A stretch of 64,000 nucleotides of DNA from Incurvaria masculella (Eukaryota; Arthropoda; Insecta; Lepidoptera; Incurvariidae): assembly GCA_946894095.1 (NCBI GenBank), contig OX335644.1:26641595-26705594 (forward strand), read 5' to 3'. Of this stretch, positions 11,101 to 20,654 are shown one piece after another. Positions within the stretch are counted from its first letter, which is position 1. Each line of letters opens with the position of its first letter. The position numbers were made by a program, and so were the translations under genes. Below the pieces are notes generated by a model. The model saw nothing but the letters and a program-made list of their open reading frames with translations, did not search any database and was not told the DNA's origin.

Positions 11101-11201
11101 GCTGTCGCAGTGACGACTGGAGCGACAGGAAGCTTGCCTTCCTGGACAATCTGGAGAACAGACGTTGGCAGAAACTGGAAGAGTACACGGCGGCTTGTTG
11201 A
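5069..11201 (+). CDS. DHDDS: Dehydrodolichyl diphosphate synthase (cis-prenyltransferase), complete six-exon gene
   Basis: Exons 5069-5125, 5728-5862, 6990-7123, 8386-8566, 9194-9337 and 10947-11201 join in consistent phase to 906 nt, 301 residues plus TGA. The human protein is slightly longer (about 330). Residues 35-39 (DGNRR) are the P-loop with the catalytic Asp35. W65 to F84 carries the YAFSIENF segment. Residues 203-213 ([11 protein letters not shown]) are the conserved isopentenyl-diphosphate-binding region, and [11 protein letters not shown] follows. Cis-prenyltransferases of this type elongate farnesyl diphosphate with isopentenyl diphosphate to dehydrodolichyl diphosphate at the ER, usually with the NgBR/NUS1 subunit. 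No RxG motif was seen at the carboxy end, as expected for the DHDDS subunit. The last exon has a Cys/Asp-rich insertion. Introns hold several mobile elements. Confidence 0.93.
5728..5862 (+). CDS. DHDDS: DHDDS exon 2 (catalytic DGNRR)
   Basis: Acceptor gttccag and donor AAG|gtaaag; 45 codons, phase 0 at both ends. It encodes [20 protein letters not shown] and GHERGFDKL, the substrate diphosphate P-loop and the following helix. Confidence 0.95.
6070..6330 (-). mobile_element. RTE-like LINE fragment in DHDDS intron 2
   Basis: The minus strand reads [28 protein letters not shown] and RRDDDIKCV in broken frames. This is the characteristic tail of RTE-type LINE ORFs (KWxWAGH ... VGRPxxRWxDDI ... 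QQW). It is truncated and inactive. Confidence 0.6.
6715..6880 (+). repeat. Repeat G copy upstream of DHDDS exon 3
   Basis: TTTAGACTAAGTGGAC, a T-rich part, then AATATGACAAATCCGAGTGC. A second direct copy lies at 7565-7755, so two copies flank exon 3. A 3'-end fragment is at 57130-57195. Confidence 0.7.
6990..7123 (+). CDS. DHDDS: DHDDS exon 3
   Basis: Acceptor gtgccag, donor GAGGT|gtaagt; 134 nt ending in phase 2. It encodes [20 protein letters not shown] and the following helix to LLEEV. A donor two bases earlier is excluded because it breaks the frame into exon 4. Confidence 0.93.
7565..7755 (+). repeat. Repeat G copy downstream of DHDDS exon 3
   Basis: A direct repeat of 6715-6880 (TTTAGACTAAGTGGAC ... 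AATATGACAAATCCGAGTGC), followed by a short (AACAATT) tail near 7745-7765. Confidence 0.7.
8068..8224. repeat. Palindromic MITE M1, copy 1 (DHDDS intron 3)
   Basis: Starts GATTGCACGAAGAGATGGC and ends CATTTCGTGCACTCGG. A second palindrome lies inside. Better preserved copies are at 26518-26673 and 41796-41951. Confidence 0.75.
8386..8566 (+). CDS. DHDDS: DHDDS exon 4
   Basis: Acceptor ttttgcag, donor TCGGAG|gtaggc; 181 nt, phase 2 in, phase 0 out. It encodes [20 protein letters not shown] and [17 protein letters not shown], matching the central helices and strand of the family. Very GC-rich against its introns. Confidence 0.93.
9194..9337 (+). CDS. DHDDS: DHDDS exon 5
   Basis: Acceptor ctcgatag, chosen over the next AG four bases on because only it keeps phase 0. 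Donor CAG|gtgagg. It encodes [20 protein letters not shown] then MLWQ; the RTSGE segment is the family hallmark. Confidence 0.92.
9774..10645. repeat. Foldback element H, copy 1 (DHDDS intron 5)
   Basis: The element is an imperfect palindrome over its whole length of about 870 bp. The left half (AAATCCGAAATGCATTTTTT, ACATTAAGTTTGCAACAT, GTGAATTTGCAACAATTT) recurs inverted in the right half in mirrored order. A second copy with the same borders lies at 49665-50550. No coding capacity. Confidence 0.8.
10670..10908 (-). repeat. tRNA-headed SINE, antisense, next to DHDDS exon 6
   Basis: On the minus strand it has an A-box-like TAGCCTAGTGGC and a B box GGTTCAAATCC, then the shared SINE body (partly rearranged). 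The head ends about 38 nt before the exon 6 acceptor. Confidence 0.75.
10947..11201 (+). CDS. DHDDS: DHDDS exon 6 with Cys/Asp-rich repeats
   Basis: Acceptor ctcgcag, phase 0, 84 codons then TGA at 11199-11201. It encodes [20 protein letters not shown], then three or four degenerate five-residue units of the type C-x-S/N-D-S/A ([20 protein letters not shown]), then a charged tail ending EEYTAAC. The DNA units carry a repeated TGACAGCTGTC. Confidence 0.92.
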   Translation, partial: VSNTVLYFTDVLWPDFTIWNLLAAILHYQRLAPPPTRCQSDACQGDSCLNDSCRSDDWSDRKLAFLDNLENRRWQKLEEYTAAC

Positions 11202-12032
11202 CGAATATAAAAATTAGCAATCATGTTGTTTATTTTTTCACCTCAACTGTGTCACACTACTGACACTTCCTATCCGTGTGAGTTCAAGCGCCGGTGACAT
11301 TGAGCCGGAGCGTGTAAACGCTAGGGTCGACACTGAAATGGAATAAGACTTGTCATAAAGAAGATTATACATACCATGTTATGAAATGAAAAAATCGGTT
11401 TGATACATTAATAAATTTAGATAAAAAGCGAATTATTTTCAATAAATATATATTATAAACTGTTTAATTGCTAAGCCATTTTATAATATATATAGAAGGC
11501 TGAACGTTCATATTCTTAGCCTCTTCAAAGTTTTGCGCATGTGTACCTAGCAAAGAGGTAGGAGTGTCTTAACGAGGTACAAATAACGCGCCCATTTAGA
11601 ATACAATTGCATAAAGTCTGAGTTGAATCGCTTCAATTCTTGGTTTTCAATTCTTCAAAAAAAAAAAATATTTAAATAGTTCGCCAAGCCCTAGACATCC
11701 AAAACTATCATGCAAATAAGATCTCCTTGTCTAGGTGGCCCCAGTAACCGCAATTGTTTTTGATTTTTTTCTTGTTTTAATGAATTTATTCGTGAATTTC
11801 GTAACTTTGAAATCTCCTGCACTAGACCACCAAATAGAAACACGGGAATTATTCGATCTAGGTATTATATCATTCGTTTTTGCCAGTTTTGCCAGCTCAC
11901 TTTCTAGACCAAGAAAATGAGGGTTTGAGGTGATAACATTTGTAGATCATACACAGACTATATAGAGATACTAATCATACATATACAACGTAGTATCTTT
12001 TGGTCTGTGTGTACAACTAATTAATAAACCTT
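11202..12032. other. DHDDS 3' UTR and intergenic sequence
   Basis: AATAAA-type polyadenylation signals occur near 11409 and 11441, within 250 nt of the stop codon, and probably end the transcript. Nothing further was recognised up to 12032. Confidence 0.5.
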
Positions 12033-12729
12033 GATATGGATCACAGAGGATAGAAGGAGAGAGGAGATGTTTTTAACTCATATTACGAAGGATCGCAGCG
12101 TGACACTGTGCGGGGAAGCGGGGGGAAAATCGCTTCATGGTGGGGCCATGCACCGCCCATTTTTGCGAAATCCATCTATCGGAAGAATCGATATTCTTGT
12201 AGCAGCTATTCCGAGAGCTATTCTTAGTGGTTACAAGACTACAAAACCTTAGAAATTTAAATATATGCCTTTGCGCGGATTCAAATAATTTTAATTAAAA
12301 ATGTCATTAAAATTTACATCATGAGATCATTATTTCTTACCGTAAAACGAAAATGATTGCTCGCCATCTATCGGCACATAGCAAGAGCGATACATCGATA
12401 CAATGCTCGAATATTGACTCAAATTATAAAATATGAGGTGTTTTACTGACAAATAAAACGTAATTCCACCTACAAACTTAAGATTATTTTGTCCTGTGTA
12501 ATGTTTGCAACATTTTACACAAAATCTCATCGTGTAATCGATTGTTCGCCGAAAATTGCGCCGCAGACCATAATATTGTCCCACAACCTAACACCGACAG
12601 CGCCATGTTGCGAATGTCGCTAAGCCACACCTTCTTTATCACGTGGGCTGTGACATAGTGACCCACTTGGACACAGACCCAGTTTGCTTAGACCATCTCC
12701 TCTCTACCTCTATCCTCCGTGATATGGAT
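12033..12729. mobile_element. Non-autonomous DNA transposon, MULE-like
   Basis: The terminal inverted repeats match over about 35 bp (left ACAGAGGATAGAAGGAGAGA, right reverse complement ACGGAGGATAGAGGTAGAGA). GATATGGAT lies directly outside or at the edge of both ends (12033-12041 and 12721-12729). A 9-bp duplication suggests a Mutator-like origin. There is no transposase ORF in its 680 bp. One extra base on the left leaves the exact border uncertain by a base. Confidence 0.65.
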
Positions 12730-13260
12730 GGATCGATGGCTTGTAATATACTATTCCTGTGCATAGATTATGATCTAAGTCGCTTTATAGGTGCGACACA
12801 AATTCAAAATGAACCATGAAACTAAGGAAATTCTTAATTGATCGGCCATTTTATACAATTGATGAATTTTTTTTAGAATGTAAAAATAATAATAAGAAAT
12901 CAAAATAATAAACATTTTTGTGTAATGAGGGTTAATGTGTGTATTGAAAAGAAGAAAATGTTTGTATTGTATTGTATACCATAACTTTATCAAATGATGT
13001 TTAACGATAGTGAATATATAATTGAAGAATAAACGGTAAGTTCTCGAAGGTTGATCTATTGGAAAACACACTATCAATCAGTGTGTGCTGATCATGGAGG
13101 TGAGGAAATTCTTCTTCTTCTTTTTTTTAGGGTCCTACTTTTGGGTCCCTTTTAATGGCTTTCGTGCATCTAACACATTTCGCCAATGTCAAAGTTCATA
13201 GCTATATACAAATAGTGTAAAAGGTTCTGAAATTAGTTGCCAACGAAACATAAAAGAAAA

Positions 13261-16200
13261 TCATAATTTAAGATCATTTGCACTGATAAATGAAGCAAGT
13301 AACTTTAGAATTTTAAAGTTAGATGAAGAGAGCAAGCAATTAATATTGGTAGGAAGAGGAATTTGGAGTAGAGGAAGGTAATCGTATAAAGGAGCAGTTT
13401 TATTAATAAGAGGACAACAGAAAAATATATGTTCCAAATTCCCGTCATCAAGGCCACATTCGCACACTGATGAGTCTTTAATATGAAGTCTAGCCAAATG
13501 AACAGGGGAACAGCAGTGGCCTATTCTAAGGCGGCAAATAATAGAAGTTGAAGATTTATTAATTTTGATACGATGAAACCAAGGCTTAGCAGGGATGTTA
13601 GGCTGGATCTTGGCGTAATTTGAACCCTTAAATCTACTAGAGTTAGCCCACAATTTGGTCCAATTTTCAGTAAGAGATTTTTTTGGGAGAGCAATTAAAT
13701 CATGTGGGTAGTTTCTATATGGGATTTTATCCCCTCGCAGAACAGCTTGTTTAGCAAGATCATCTACCCGGTGATTGGGCAGGATGCCTGAGTGAGACGG
13801 AATCCATGCAAAGACTATTTGTTTGTCCGGGTTATTGTAGAGAATGTCTTTAATGGAAAAAGGAATAGGATTTTGTGTGTTAGAATGAAAGGGGTTCTGA
13901 GTGAGAGATTGAAGAGCACTACGGGAATCAGAAAATATTATAAATTTATTAGATTTTTTTAATAATAATGAAAACTTGACTGCCTCCAGTAATGCCGTTG
14001 ATTCACCAGTGAAAACTGATGACTCTGGAGGGCATTTAATTAGTTGGTAGATGTTGCTGTTCTTATGAAATACTGCAGCTCCAACACTGCCTTCCTCCGT
14101 GAGTTTGGAGGCATCAGTAAAAATATACTCCCACCCTTCCCAGTTTTCAGATAGGATGGAATGAAAGACTTCATTAGCATTTGGAGACTCTTTTTCAATG
14201 CCAAAAAAAGGAATTACTTCTACATTGCTCGTAACTACTTGAAAAGGGTATGAAAACATTGGTAAGGAGTTAGAACGGAATACTGGAGCCTTGACATTAT
14301 TGAACTTACGATAACTTTTTACAAGTCTGGTGGGAGCCTTTTTTTCCCAATATTTCGCAGTATGAGAAAATCGGGATAGTAAATTTAGTTTCGGAATTAT
14401 TGGATGATGTAAGAAATAGCTTGCCCTGAACAAGAAACGATCAGCCAAGAACTGACGGCGAAAATAAAGAGGAGGTTCAACGCATTCTACTTGCAGAGCA
14501 TTTATAGGACTTGATTTCATGGCACCTGTTATAATACGCAGGCATTTGTTTTGGATAATGTTAAGCTTATTAAGAGCAGTTCTATTGCAGGGTTCTAAAA
14601 TATAGGAACCGTAATCCAAATGACTTCGTATTATTGCATTGTACAATAACTTGAGGTAGTATGGATGAGCTCCCCACCAAACCCCAGCTAGAGTGCGTAT
14701 AATGTTAATATTTTTTTCACATTTTTTTATTACATAATTTAGATGAGAGACACCTGTCATTTTTGAATCCAGGATTATGCCAAGGAATTTAGTTTGAATA
14801 TGTAATGGAATAATTGTATTGTTGTATGTGATAGTGATAGGGGGTACAATTCTTTTTCTACTGAATACTACTATAGAGCTCTTTTGGGCTGACAGTTCCA
14901 ACCCATGTTCAGTTAACCATGTGTTCAAAGATCTTAGCGAGTATTCAATTTGTTCAGCTCCTTTAGGAATAGATTTATGGGGTGAGTATATTAGTAAATC
15001 ATCCGCATATTGCAGGACACGTGAAAAGGAGTTTATTGATCTGTCAAGATCATGGGTGTAAATATTATAAAGTAAAGGACTGAGAACAGAGCCTTGTGGT
15101 AAACCTTTCCAGATTATTCTAGAGTCGTTTGATTGTTCCTCTACTCTTAACATTATTGTTCTTTGAGATAATATATTAAAAATATATGCAACAATTTTTT
15201 CTGGTATATGTAGATTTAGCATTTTTTGTTTGAGCTTTGGTAGGAGGACATTATCGTAAGCTGCAGATATGTCTAGGAATGCAGCCACAACAGACTCGTC
15301 CCGAGAAAAAGAAAGTCGAATATCGGTAGTGAAAATCCCCAAACTATCCATTGTACTTCTGCTTTTCCTAAATCCATATTGTGTTTTAGCAAGAAGTTCT
15401 CTGTGTTCCACGAACCATTCTAAACGGTTTTTGATTAAATGTTCTGTAATTTTGCATAAGGTAGAAGACAGAGCAATCGGACGGTAAGAGGAACCATCAT
15501 TGGGGTCTTTACCAGATTTCAGGATTGGAATGATTATTTGAGTTTTCCAGGAGTCAGGAATTACCCCATAGTCAAAGAAGAAATTAATGATTTGTAAAAA
15601 GTATTCAAGGGTTGTATCTCTCGATTTAACCAGAAAAGAATAAGGAATCCCATCCAGCCCTGGGGAAGAATCCTTAACATGATTCAAAACAATTTTGAGT
15701 TCTTTTAATGAAAATGGAACCTCCATGGGAGTACAACCTCCAACAAATGAATAAAGGGACGGGAGTTCATCTTCTGTAGGGGCGGATGGGGGGGCTAGCT
15801 TATTTAGGAATGAGTCTTTCCATGAAGCCGATGAAGGTATTGAAGCACTGTCTTCCGTGAAAACAGAACGGTACCTTTTAATATTGCGCCAAACTAATGA
15901 AGATGAAGTGTTAGGTGAGAGAGAAAGGCAAAAATTTTGCCATCCATTACGTTTTTTATTTTTAAGAGTACATTTAGTAACTGCTTGAATTTTGCGTAAA
16001 TTTAAAAAGTTTTCATCAGTCATAAACTCTTCATATAAAGTTTCGGCATAGGAACGGTCACGAACAGATTTGGTACATTCGGAATCCCACCATGGAGGAG
16101 AAAGGCGATGATTTTTTGATGTATTTTTGAGCGGAATAATTTGATCTGCTGTGCTTATCAATAATGATGTAAATTTGGAGTAACAATGTAAAACATTGTC

Positions 16201-16998
16201 TAAGGTAACGATCGGCAGACTAGACATCTCCTCTTCTACTTTCAGACTGAACGTCACCCAATCAGCTTCATTCAAGCGATATTTAAGAAGAGGGGATTTA
16301 TTTATGGAAGGAGGGGCCTGACAAGGAATATTTATAATAATGGGAAAATGATCGCTGCCGTGAGAAAATTTGGATATTTTCCATGAAAGACGGGCAGCCA
16401 GATCTGGAGTGCAAAGAGTCAGATCCACTGCACTCGGATTCTGATTCGGGGGAGTCCGTCTTGTGGGTGAACCATCATTCAGAAGGCATATGTTGTATTC
16501 ATCTAGTAGTTCAATCAATTTATTGCCTTGGTGGTCACAATTTGCAGACCCCCACACGGAGTGATGAGAATTAAAATCGCCTAAAACCACATAAGGCTTG
16601 CGGATGGATTGAAAAATAGATTTAATAAATCGAGTGGTTGAGAGCGTAGGAGACGATACATATACCGAAACAAATGTTATATTGTCTGCCATAACGGCAA
16701 CAACATTTATACCATCAACTCGGGCAGGAAGAGTGAGGGAAGAAAATGGAATTTTTTTGTTGATGAACAGGGCGCAACCCCCATATCCATCAGCTCGGTC
16801 ATCTCTGAAGCTAACATATCCTGAAATCTTAAAGTGGGTTGATGGCTTTAACCAGGTTTCAGAAATTGCTATAACGATAGGGTGATGTTTATTGATAAGG
16901 TGGAGTAAATCAGATTTATTTTTGATTAAGCTACGACAATTCCACTGAATTATTGTAGAAGACATTCTGATGAAATGAAGCGAGATGAATGCATTCAA
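13261..16998 (-). CDS. Retrotransposon ORF2: endonuclease, reverse transcriptase, RNase H
   Basis: An uninterrupted 1245-residue polyprotein. An APE-type endonuclease fills the first 225 or so residues (IIQWNCRSL, SETWL, GDFNSHHSVWG, SDHFPI). The reverse transcriptase lies centrally (GLPQGSVLSPLLYN, QYADDLLIYS with the catalytic YADD). RNase H starts near residue 957 (FTDAS, GESTALLEA, FSDSRSAL and VDDLAKQ supply the acidic residues). A C-x-C ... H ... C motif near 1180 (CECGLDDGNLEHIFFCCP) closes it, as in I, R1 and jockey elements. Such proteins nick the target and copy the element RNA in place. With all catalytic residues present it could still be active or was until recently. The true start may be the second Met (MSSTIIQWNC). 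Confidence 0.93.
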   Translation of the reverse strand: MNAFISLHFIRMSSTIIQWNCRSLIKNKSDLLHLINKHHPIVIAISETWLKPSTHFKISGYVSFRDDRADGYGGCALFINKKIPFSSLTLPARVDGINVVAVMADNITFVSVYVSSPTLSTTRFIKSIFQSIRKPYVVLGDFNSHHSVWGSANCDHQGNKLIELLDEYNICLLNDGSPTRRTPPNQNPSAVDLTLCTPDLAARLSWKISKFSHGSDHFPIIINIPCQAPPSINKSPLLKYRLNEADWVTFSLKVEEEMSSLPIVTLDNVLHCYSKFTSLLISTADQIIPLKNTSKNHRLSPPWWDSECTKSVRDRSYAETLYEEFMTDENFLNLRKIQAVTKCTLKNKKRNGWQNFCLSLSPNTSSSLVWRNIKRYRSVFTEDSASIPSSASWKDSFLNKLAPPSAPTEDELPSLYSFVGGCTPMEVPFSLKELKIVLNHVKDSSPGLDGIPYSFLVKSRDTTLEYFLQIINFFFDYGVIPDSWKTQIIIPILKSGKDPNDGSSYRPIALSSTLCKITEHLIKNRLEWFVEHRELLAKTQYGFRKSRSTMDSLGIFTTDIRLSFSRDESVVAAFLDISAAYDNVLLPKLKQKMLNLHIPEKIVAYIFNILSQRTIMLRVEEQSNDSRIIWKGLPQGSVLSPLLYNIYTHDLDRSINSFSRVLQYADDLLIYSPHKSIPKGAEQIEYSLRSLNTWLTEHGLELSAQKSSIVVFSRKRIVPPITITYNNTIIPLHIQTKFLGIILDSKMTGVSHLNYVIKKCEKNINIIRTLAGVWWGAHPYYLKLLYNAIIRSHLDYGSYILEPCNRTALNKLNIIQNKCLRIITGAMKSSPINALQVECVEPPLYFRRQFLADRFLFRASYFLHHPIIPKLNLLSRFSHTAKYWEKKAPTRLVKSYRKFNNVKAPVFRSNSLPMFSYPFQVVTSNVEVIPFFGIEKESPNANEVFHSILSENWEGWEYIFTDASKLTEEGSVGAAVFHKNSNIYQLIKCPPESSVFTGESTALLEAVKFSLLLKKSNKFIIFSDSRSALQSLTQNPFHSNTQNPIPFSIKDILYNNPDKQIVFAWIPSHSGILPNHRVDDLAKQAVLRGDKIPYRNYPHDLIALPKKSLTENWTKLWANSSRFKGSNYAKIQPNIPAKPWFHRIKINKSSTSIICRLRIGHCCSPVHLARLHIKDSSVCECGLDDGNLEHIFFCCPLINKTAPLYDYLPLLQIPLPTNINCLLSSSNFKILKLLASFISANDLKL

Positions 16999-17339
16999 AC
17001 TTGACCCTATAAAAATTAAAGAAAGCTAAGTTGCAGATAAAAAAAATTTTTGCCAAATGTTCTGCTACCATGCAGTAATAAATTTTGTGGTCGAAAAATC
17101 TGCTAGAGCTTTTTTTAATGACATAAAGAGGATTTTTTATTAAAACAATCCAAACATTGGTACAAAAATCTGCTGGTCGCAGATATATATTTTTGGAGCC
17201 AAATATTCTGCTACAACGCAGGTAATAAATTTGGATGCCGAAATATTTTTTATATATTGTCTTTTGGATAAGTAAAATAATATTGTTGAAGAAATTAAAA
17301 TTTAAAGTGTAAATTGAAAAGTTCATATTGGATAAGAAG

Positions 17340-19064
17340 TTATTTTTTAATTTTGTCAGGTAAGCCCACTGGTGAGCGGATTCTGGAGTGTTTGAACCCA
17401 TTATAAGCGTCTGGAGAATGATTAATAGCAGCGTTGGACGGTAAAGTATTGGAAGATATAAAACTTAGAAAAGCAGAAAATAATTTGTCAACATTTTCAG
17501 GGTTACTAAGGTCCATTGAAATAATTGGAGAAGAGGGTGTCAACAAAGGAGTTCGAAAAACCGAACCATTATGAGATGTTGGAGGAGTGAAATCATTAAG
17601 AAGGGCTTGATGAGCGTTGCGATCGTACCCCTGAGGAAGAGGGGCGCGAGCTCGAGGTTGCGAAAAGAATGTTTTTTTGTATGAGTATGTAGGAATGGAT
17701 GGTTTATTGACTGGAGCGCTGGAGGTGACCTCTGCAAAGGACCGCTTAGAGGGCCTAAATTGACTGGCAGCCTCCGTATATGAAATAGCTTCTTCTGCCA
17801 TTTTATGTTTAATATTTTTTTGTCTATTTTGTTCCGGACAAATTTTACTTGTTGCATAGTGTCTGCCTTCACAGTAAAGGCAGCTTGCATTTTCTTCTGT
17901 GATGTTGCAGTCATTGGCTGAATGGAATTCTCCGCATTTATAACAACGTGGCTGCGAACGGCATATTGTCTTGGTATGTCCATATCTTGAGCAATTGAAG
18001 CATTGGATGGTCGGATATTTGTAAAGTTCTACTTGAATAGAATTATACATTAATAGGATCTTATCAGGAAGACTCTGACCATCAAAAGTTACAACCACAC
18101 TTTGGGATGGTTTCCACATAGGGGAACCATCGACCATTTTTTTGAAATTTAAGCGTCTGACTTTGAGGACTCTTCCTCCGCCAGGAATTTCAATGTCTTT
18201 CAAAAGATCCTCTTCGGACCATTCAATTGGAATTCCTTTCACCAATCCAATTCTTGTGACATTAAATGACGGAATAAAAGCCTTATATTTGGCTTCGGAT
18301 AAATAATGATTTTGTATGAATAGATTGGCATATTGGGCGGATTTGAAGGTGACGGTTACTCTATTTCGTCCCACACTCTTTACCCCACCGTCTATGATAC
18401 CTTGGAATGAGTTCCGTTATAAAAATTGACCAAAATGAACTGGATGCAGAACAACTCCAGCCGATGGATTTGATTCCACCCTCTGGACGTGGACTAAGAA
18501 AGGAGCTTTGTCAAAGTCCCGGTAAAGTTCGGTATGATTTGGAGTTGAGATATCATTCGTGGAAATCCGGGATGGGCCTTGTTGGGATAGATCTTGTTGG
18601 GATAGGTCTTGTTTGGATAGGTCTTGTTGGGATATGTCTTGTTGGGATAGGTCTTGTTGGGATATGTTTAGTTTGGATAGGACTGCTTGAGGCCCAATAA
18701 CCTGAGAATTGGGAGCCTGCTTTATTTCATCATGTTCACAATCTGACGAGATAAAAGATGATTGTGATGAATCAATCTTAACTTTGAGTTGAGAGTTTTG
18801 TTTGTTACTTTTGTTTTTTCTTTGATGTTCTTTTATTTTTCGTTTCCTTTTACCAATTATGGCGGAAAAGTCCATGCCTTCATTATCAGACAATCTATCG
18901 AATGAATTGTGAATTTCAATGGTATGGCTGGCCTCTGGTGGGGTTAGGAATGCATCATTAAGGTTGTCGCTCTTATCGCTAGATGCATCTTGAGCGAGAA
19001 TGAACCCCGGCGGCATATGATGGCGGCCGCCGGGGTCGTCCGGGTCGGGTGGTTCATTCATCAC
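17340..19064 (-). pseudogene. Retrotransposon ORF1 (gag-like), interrupted by one in-frame stop
   Basis: Two open stretches (19064-18417 and 18374-17340) lie in the same frame; only a TAA at 18419-18417 separates them and codons after it stay meaningful. Together they span 1725 nt, about 574 codons. The amino part is polar with a DLSQQ-type tandem repeat (18580-18680). The carboxy part has an RNA-binding-like region and three zinc knuckles (CFNCSRYGHTKTIC, CYKCGEFHSANDC, CLYCEGRHYATSKIC). ORF1 proteins coat the element RNA. One stop is minimal decay, so the insertion is young or the stop is an assembly error. Confidence 0.85.
18575..18690 (-). repeat. Tandem 15-bp repeat within ORF1
   Basis: About seven degenerate units (plus strand GATAGGTCTTGTTGG) encode repeated SQQDL/SQQDI pentapeptides in the ORF1 frame. 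Confidence 0.85.
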
Positions 19065-19546
19065 AACATCACCCTACTTACGCGATACGAAAATCCAATA
19101 AACACAAATAGGCAGAGCAAGCCGGGAAACACGACACAATGGCTTTACGGAACCACACAATCACTGATATTATTCTTTGCGATTTGCAAAAAAATATGCA
19201 CGCGACCTCATCGACAGTCTTTTTCGAGGAAATTCTCAATGATGCTGATCCATCGTAAATTCGAGAAAAACAATTGCAATCTTTTTTTTTCCTCGAGTTT
19301 GGATTGATTTCGAATTATGAATGTGTTTTTCTCAAATAATTTTGGAGCTTTAAAAAAAACGATTGCAGACCATGTTATGTTACCCATTGGAAAAATAATC
19401 TTAAAGATATTTGCCTCCTGACATAAAAAAAAAAAAAACATTTTTCACATGTGTAAGAATATGTATGGACTCAATCGTTTAAAAAAAAATACCCCTCTTT
19501 ACCCACACATAGCCGTGGACGATTGTATAAATATGAGCACACATGC

Positions 19547-20087
19547 TTAAGGTGGGCGATCCCGCTCAACTCCCCATACAAACGGGGAAAGAAGATCACG
19601 CCCATATTTCTTGTCAGAGATCCCAATATTTTCTCAAAATAGTTTTATTTGATCAAACTAGATGTCTGATGACTGTTGGCATTGTAAAATTGTGTCTGGT
19701 TTCTAAGTTAAGGTCCGAAAGTTCGAATTTTTCGCGCGTTTTATACAATAACTTTGGAGGTGTATTAGTAATCAGACATAGCTTATTTATTCAAGATTTA
19801 TAATCAATTAGGTTTTTGTTACATTTTTGAATACAGCGCGGTCGTGGTTTGCTTTTAGCCATTGACGTGTTTTGGTTATGTCGATGCTTTTAGCTATAAG
19901 TCGTTTTGTAATTAAAATTTTCGTAAATCTTACCAAATCATACACTATGCACATTGTCTTTTTTGTGGACATATTGCATCTTCCGCATCACGGAGCCTGT
20001 CTAAACAGAGAAGGTCCCAGAGCGCAACAGCACGGTTTTGTACCGTGCCCGCGAATGATTTAGTCCCGCCGGGTTGGGCCACCTTAA
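19547..20087. repeat. TTAA-flanked MITE family A, copy 1
   Basis: Ends TTAAGGTGG ... GGGCCACCTTAA with landmarks ACTTTCGGAC/GTCCGAAAGT, CGCGCGTTTTATACAATAAC, AGTCGTTTTG and GGTCCCAGAGCGCAACAG. Eight copies occur in the window, each bordered by TTAA. Confidence 0.85.
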
Positions 20088-20149
20088 GTTTCGCTTCTTT
20101 CACGGTAATATATTCTTTGATTTATAGGTGCCTTGTGAGCGGCTTCTTC

Positions 20150-20520
20150 TGTCAGCATCGGTAGCCCAGTTGCGCGACGCCTTGCGATTCGATAAGCTTA
20201 GTGAAGCACCTCTGAGCGCGGTTAGATTCTGGATGGGTGACCGTTTTCAATCGTTGAGGCCGAGCGTGGTTCTGATTCCACGTAAAACTGTAGGTCCCCT
20301 TACATACTTCGTAGTGTTAATCCCGCCAGAGTTAGTAACGTCGTATTGAATGAACTATGGTCGAAGCGGCAATGAAAAATTGTCCGTGTTTTCCGTGCAG
20401 TTCAACGTGGTCGAGCAATATAAGGAAGGTCCTGGTATGGCGCCTGGTTCCCATGTTATTTGTTAGGCTAATATCTGATGGTCAGTTTGGTATTAGCCAT
20501 CCATGTACAGTTACAAATAC
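20150..20520 (+). repeat. 5S rRNA-headed SINE, copy 1
   Basis: The head carries a 5S-like internal control region (GATAAGCTTAGTGAAGCACC, then TCTGGATGGGTGACCG). The body that follows (CCACGTAAAACTGTAGG, GGTCGAAGCGGCAATGAAAA, GGTCCTGGTATGG, GCCATCCATG) is the one carried by the tRNA-headed SINEs. It lies 1.0 kb upstream of the half pint start. Confidence 0.7.
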
Positions 20521-20645
20521 CAATGGGAGGACTGTCCCTTTATGAGTACTGTTACATTGTACTGGATGGAAAACATGGACGCTTCAATTATCTTTTCATC
20601 CAATGTGATGGTAGCATCCCGAGGGGAATTAAAAATGCGTTTCAT
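20520..20645 (-). repeat. SINE body fragment, antisense
   Basis: Landmarks CCCTTTATGAG, ACATTGTACTGGATGG and CTTTTCATCCAATGTGATGG run opposite to the SINE to its left; compare 38275-38400. Confidence 0.6.
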
Positions 20646-20654
20646 GAAATAAGA

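Larger units (their letters stand above)
13107..19430 (-). mobile_element. Non-LTR retrotransposon, I/jockey-like with RNase H, nearly intact
   Basis: On the minus strand the order is a 5' UTR (about 19430-19065), a gag-like ORF1 (19064-17340), a 341-bp spacer, ORF2 (16998-13261) with endonuclease, reverse transcriptase and RNase H, a short 3' UTR, and an A-run followed by GAA repeats (reverse complement of 13107-13130). RNase H plus three zinc knuckles in ORF1 fits the I group, but assignment rests on domain layout only. No target-site duplication could be defined. ORF2 is open end to end; ORF1 carries one stop. Confidence 0.88.

Noticed and set aside
20150..20260. Functional 5S rRNA gene
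   Set aside because: Only the internal control region resembles 5S rRNA, the rest is diverged, and a SINE body follows directly.
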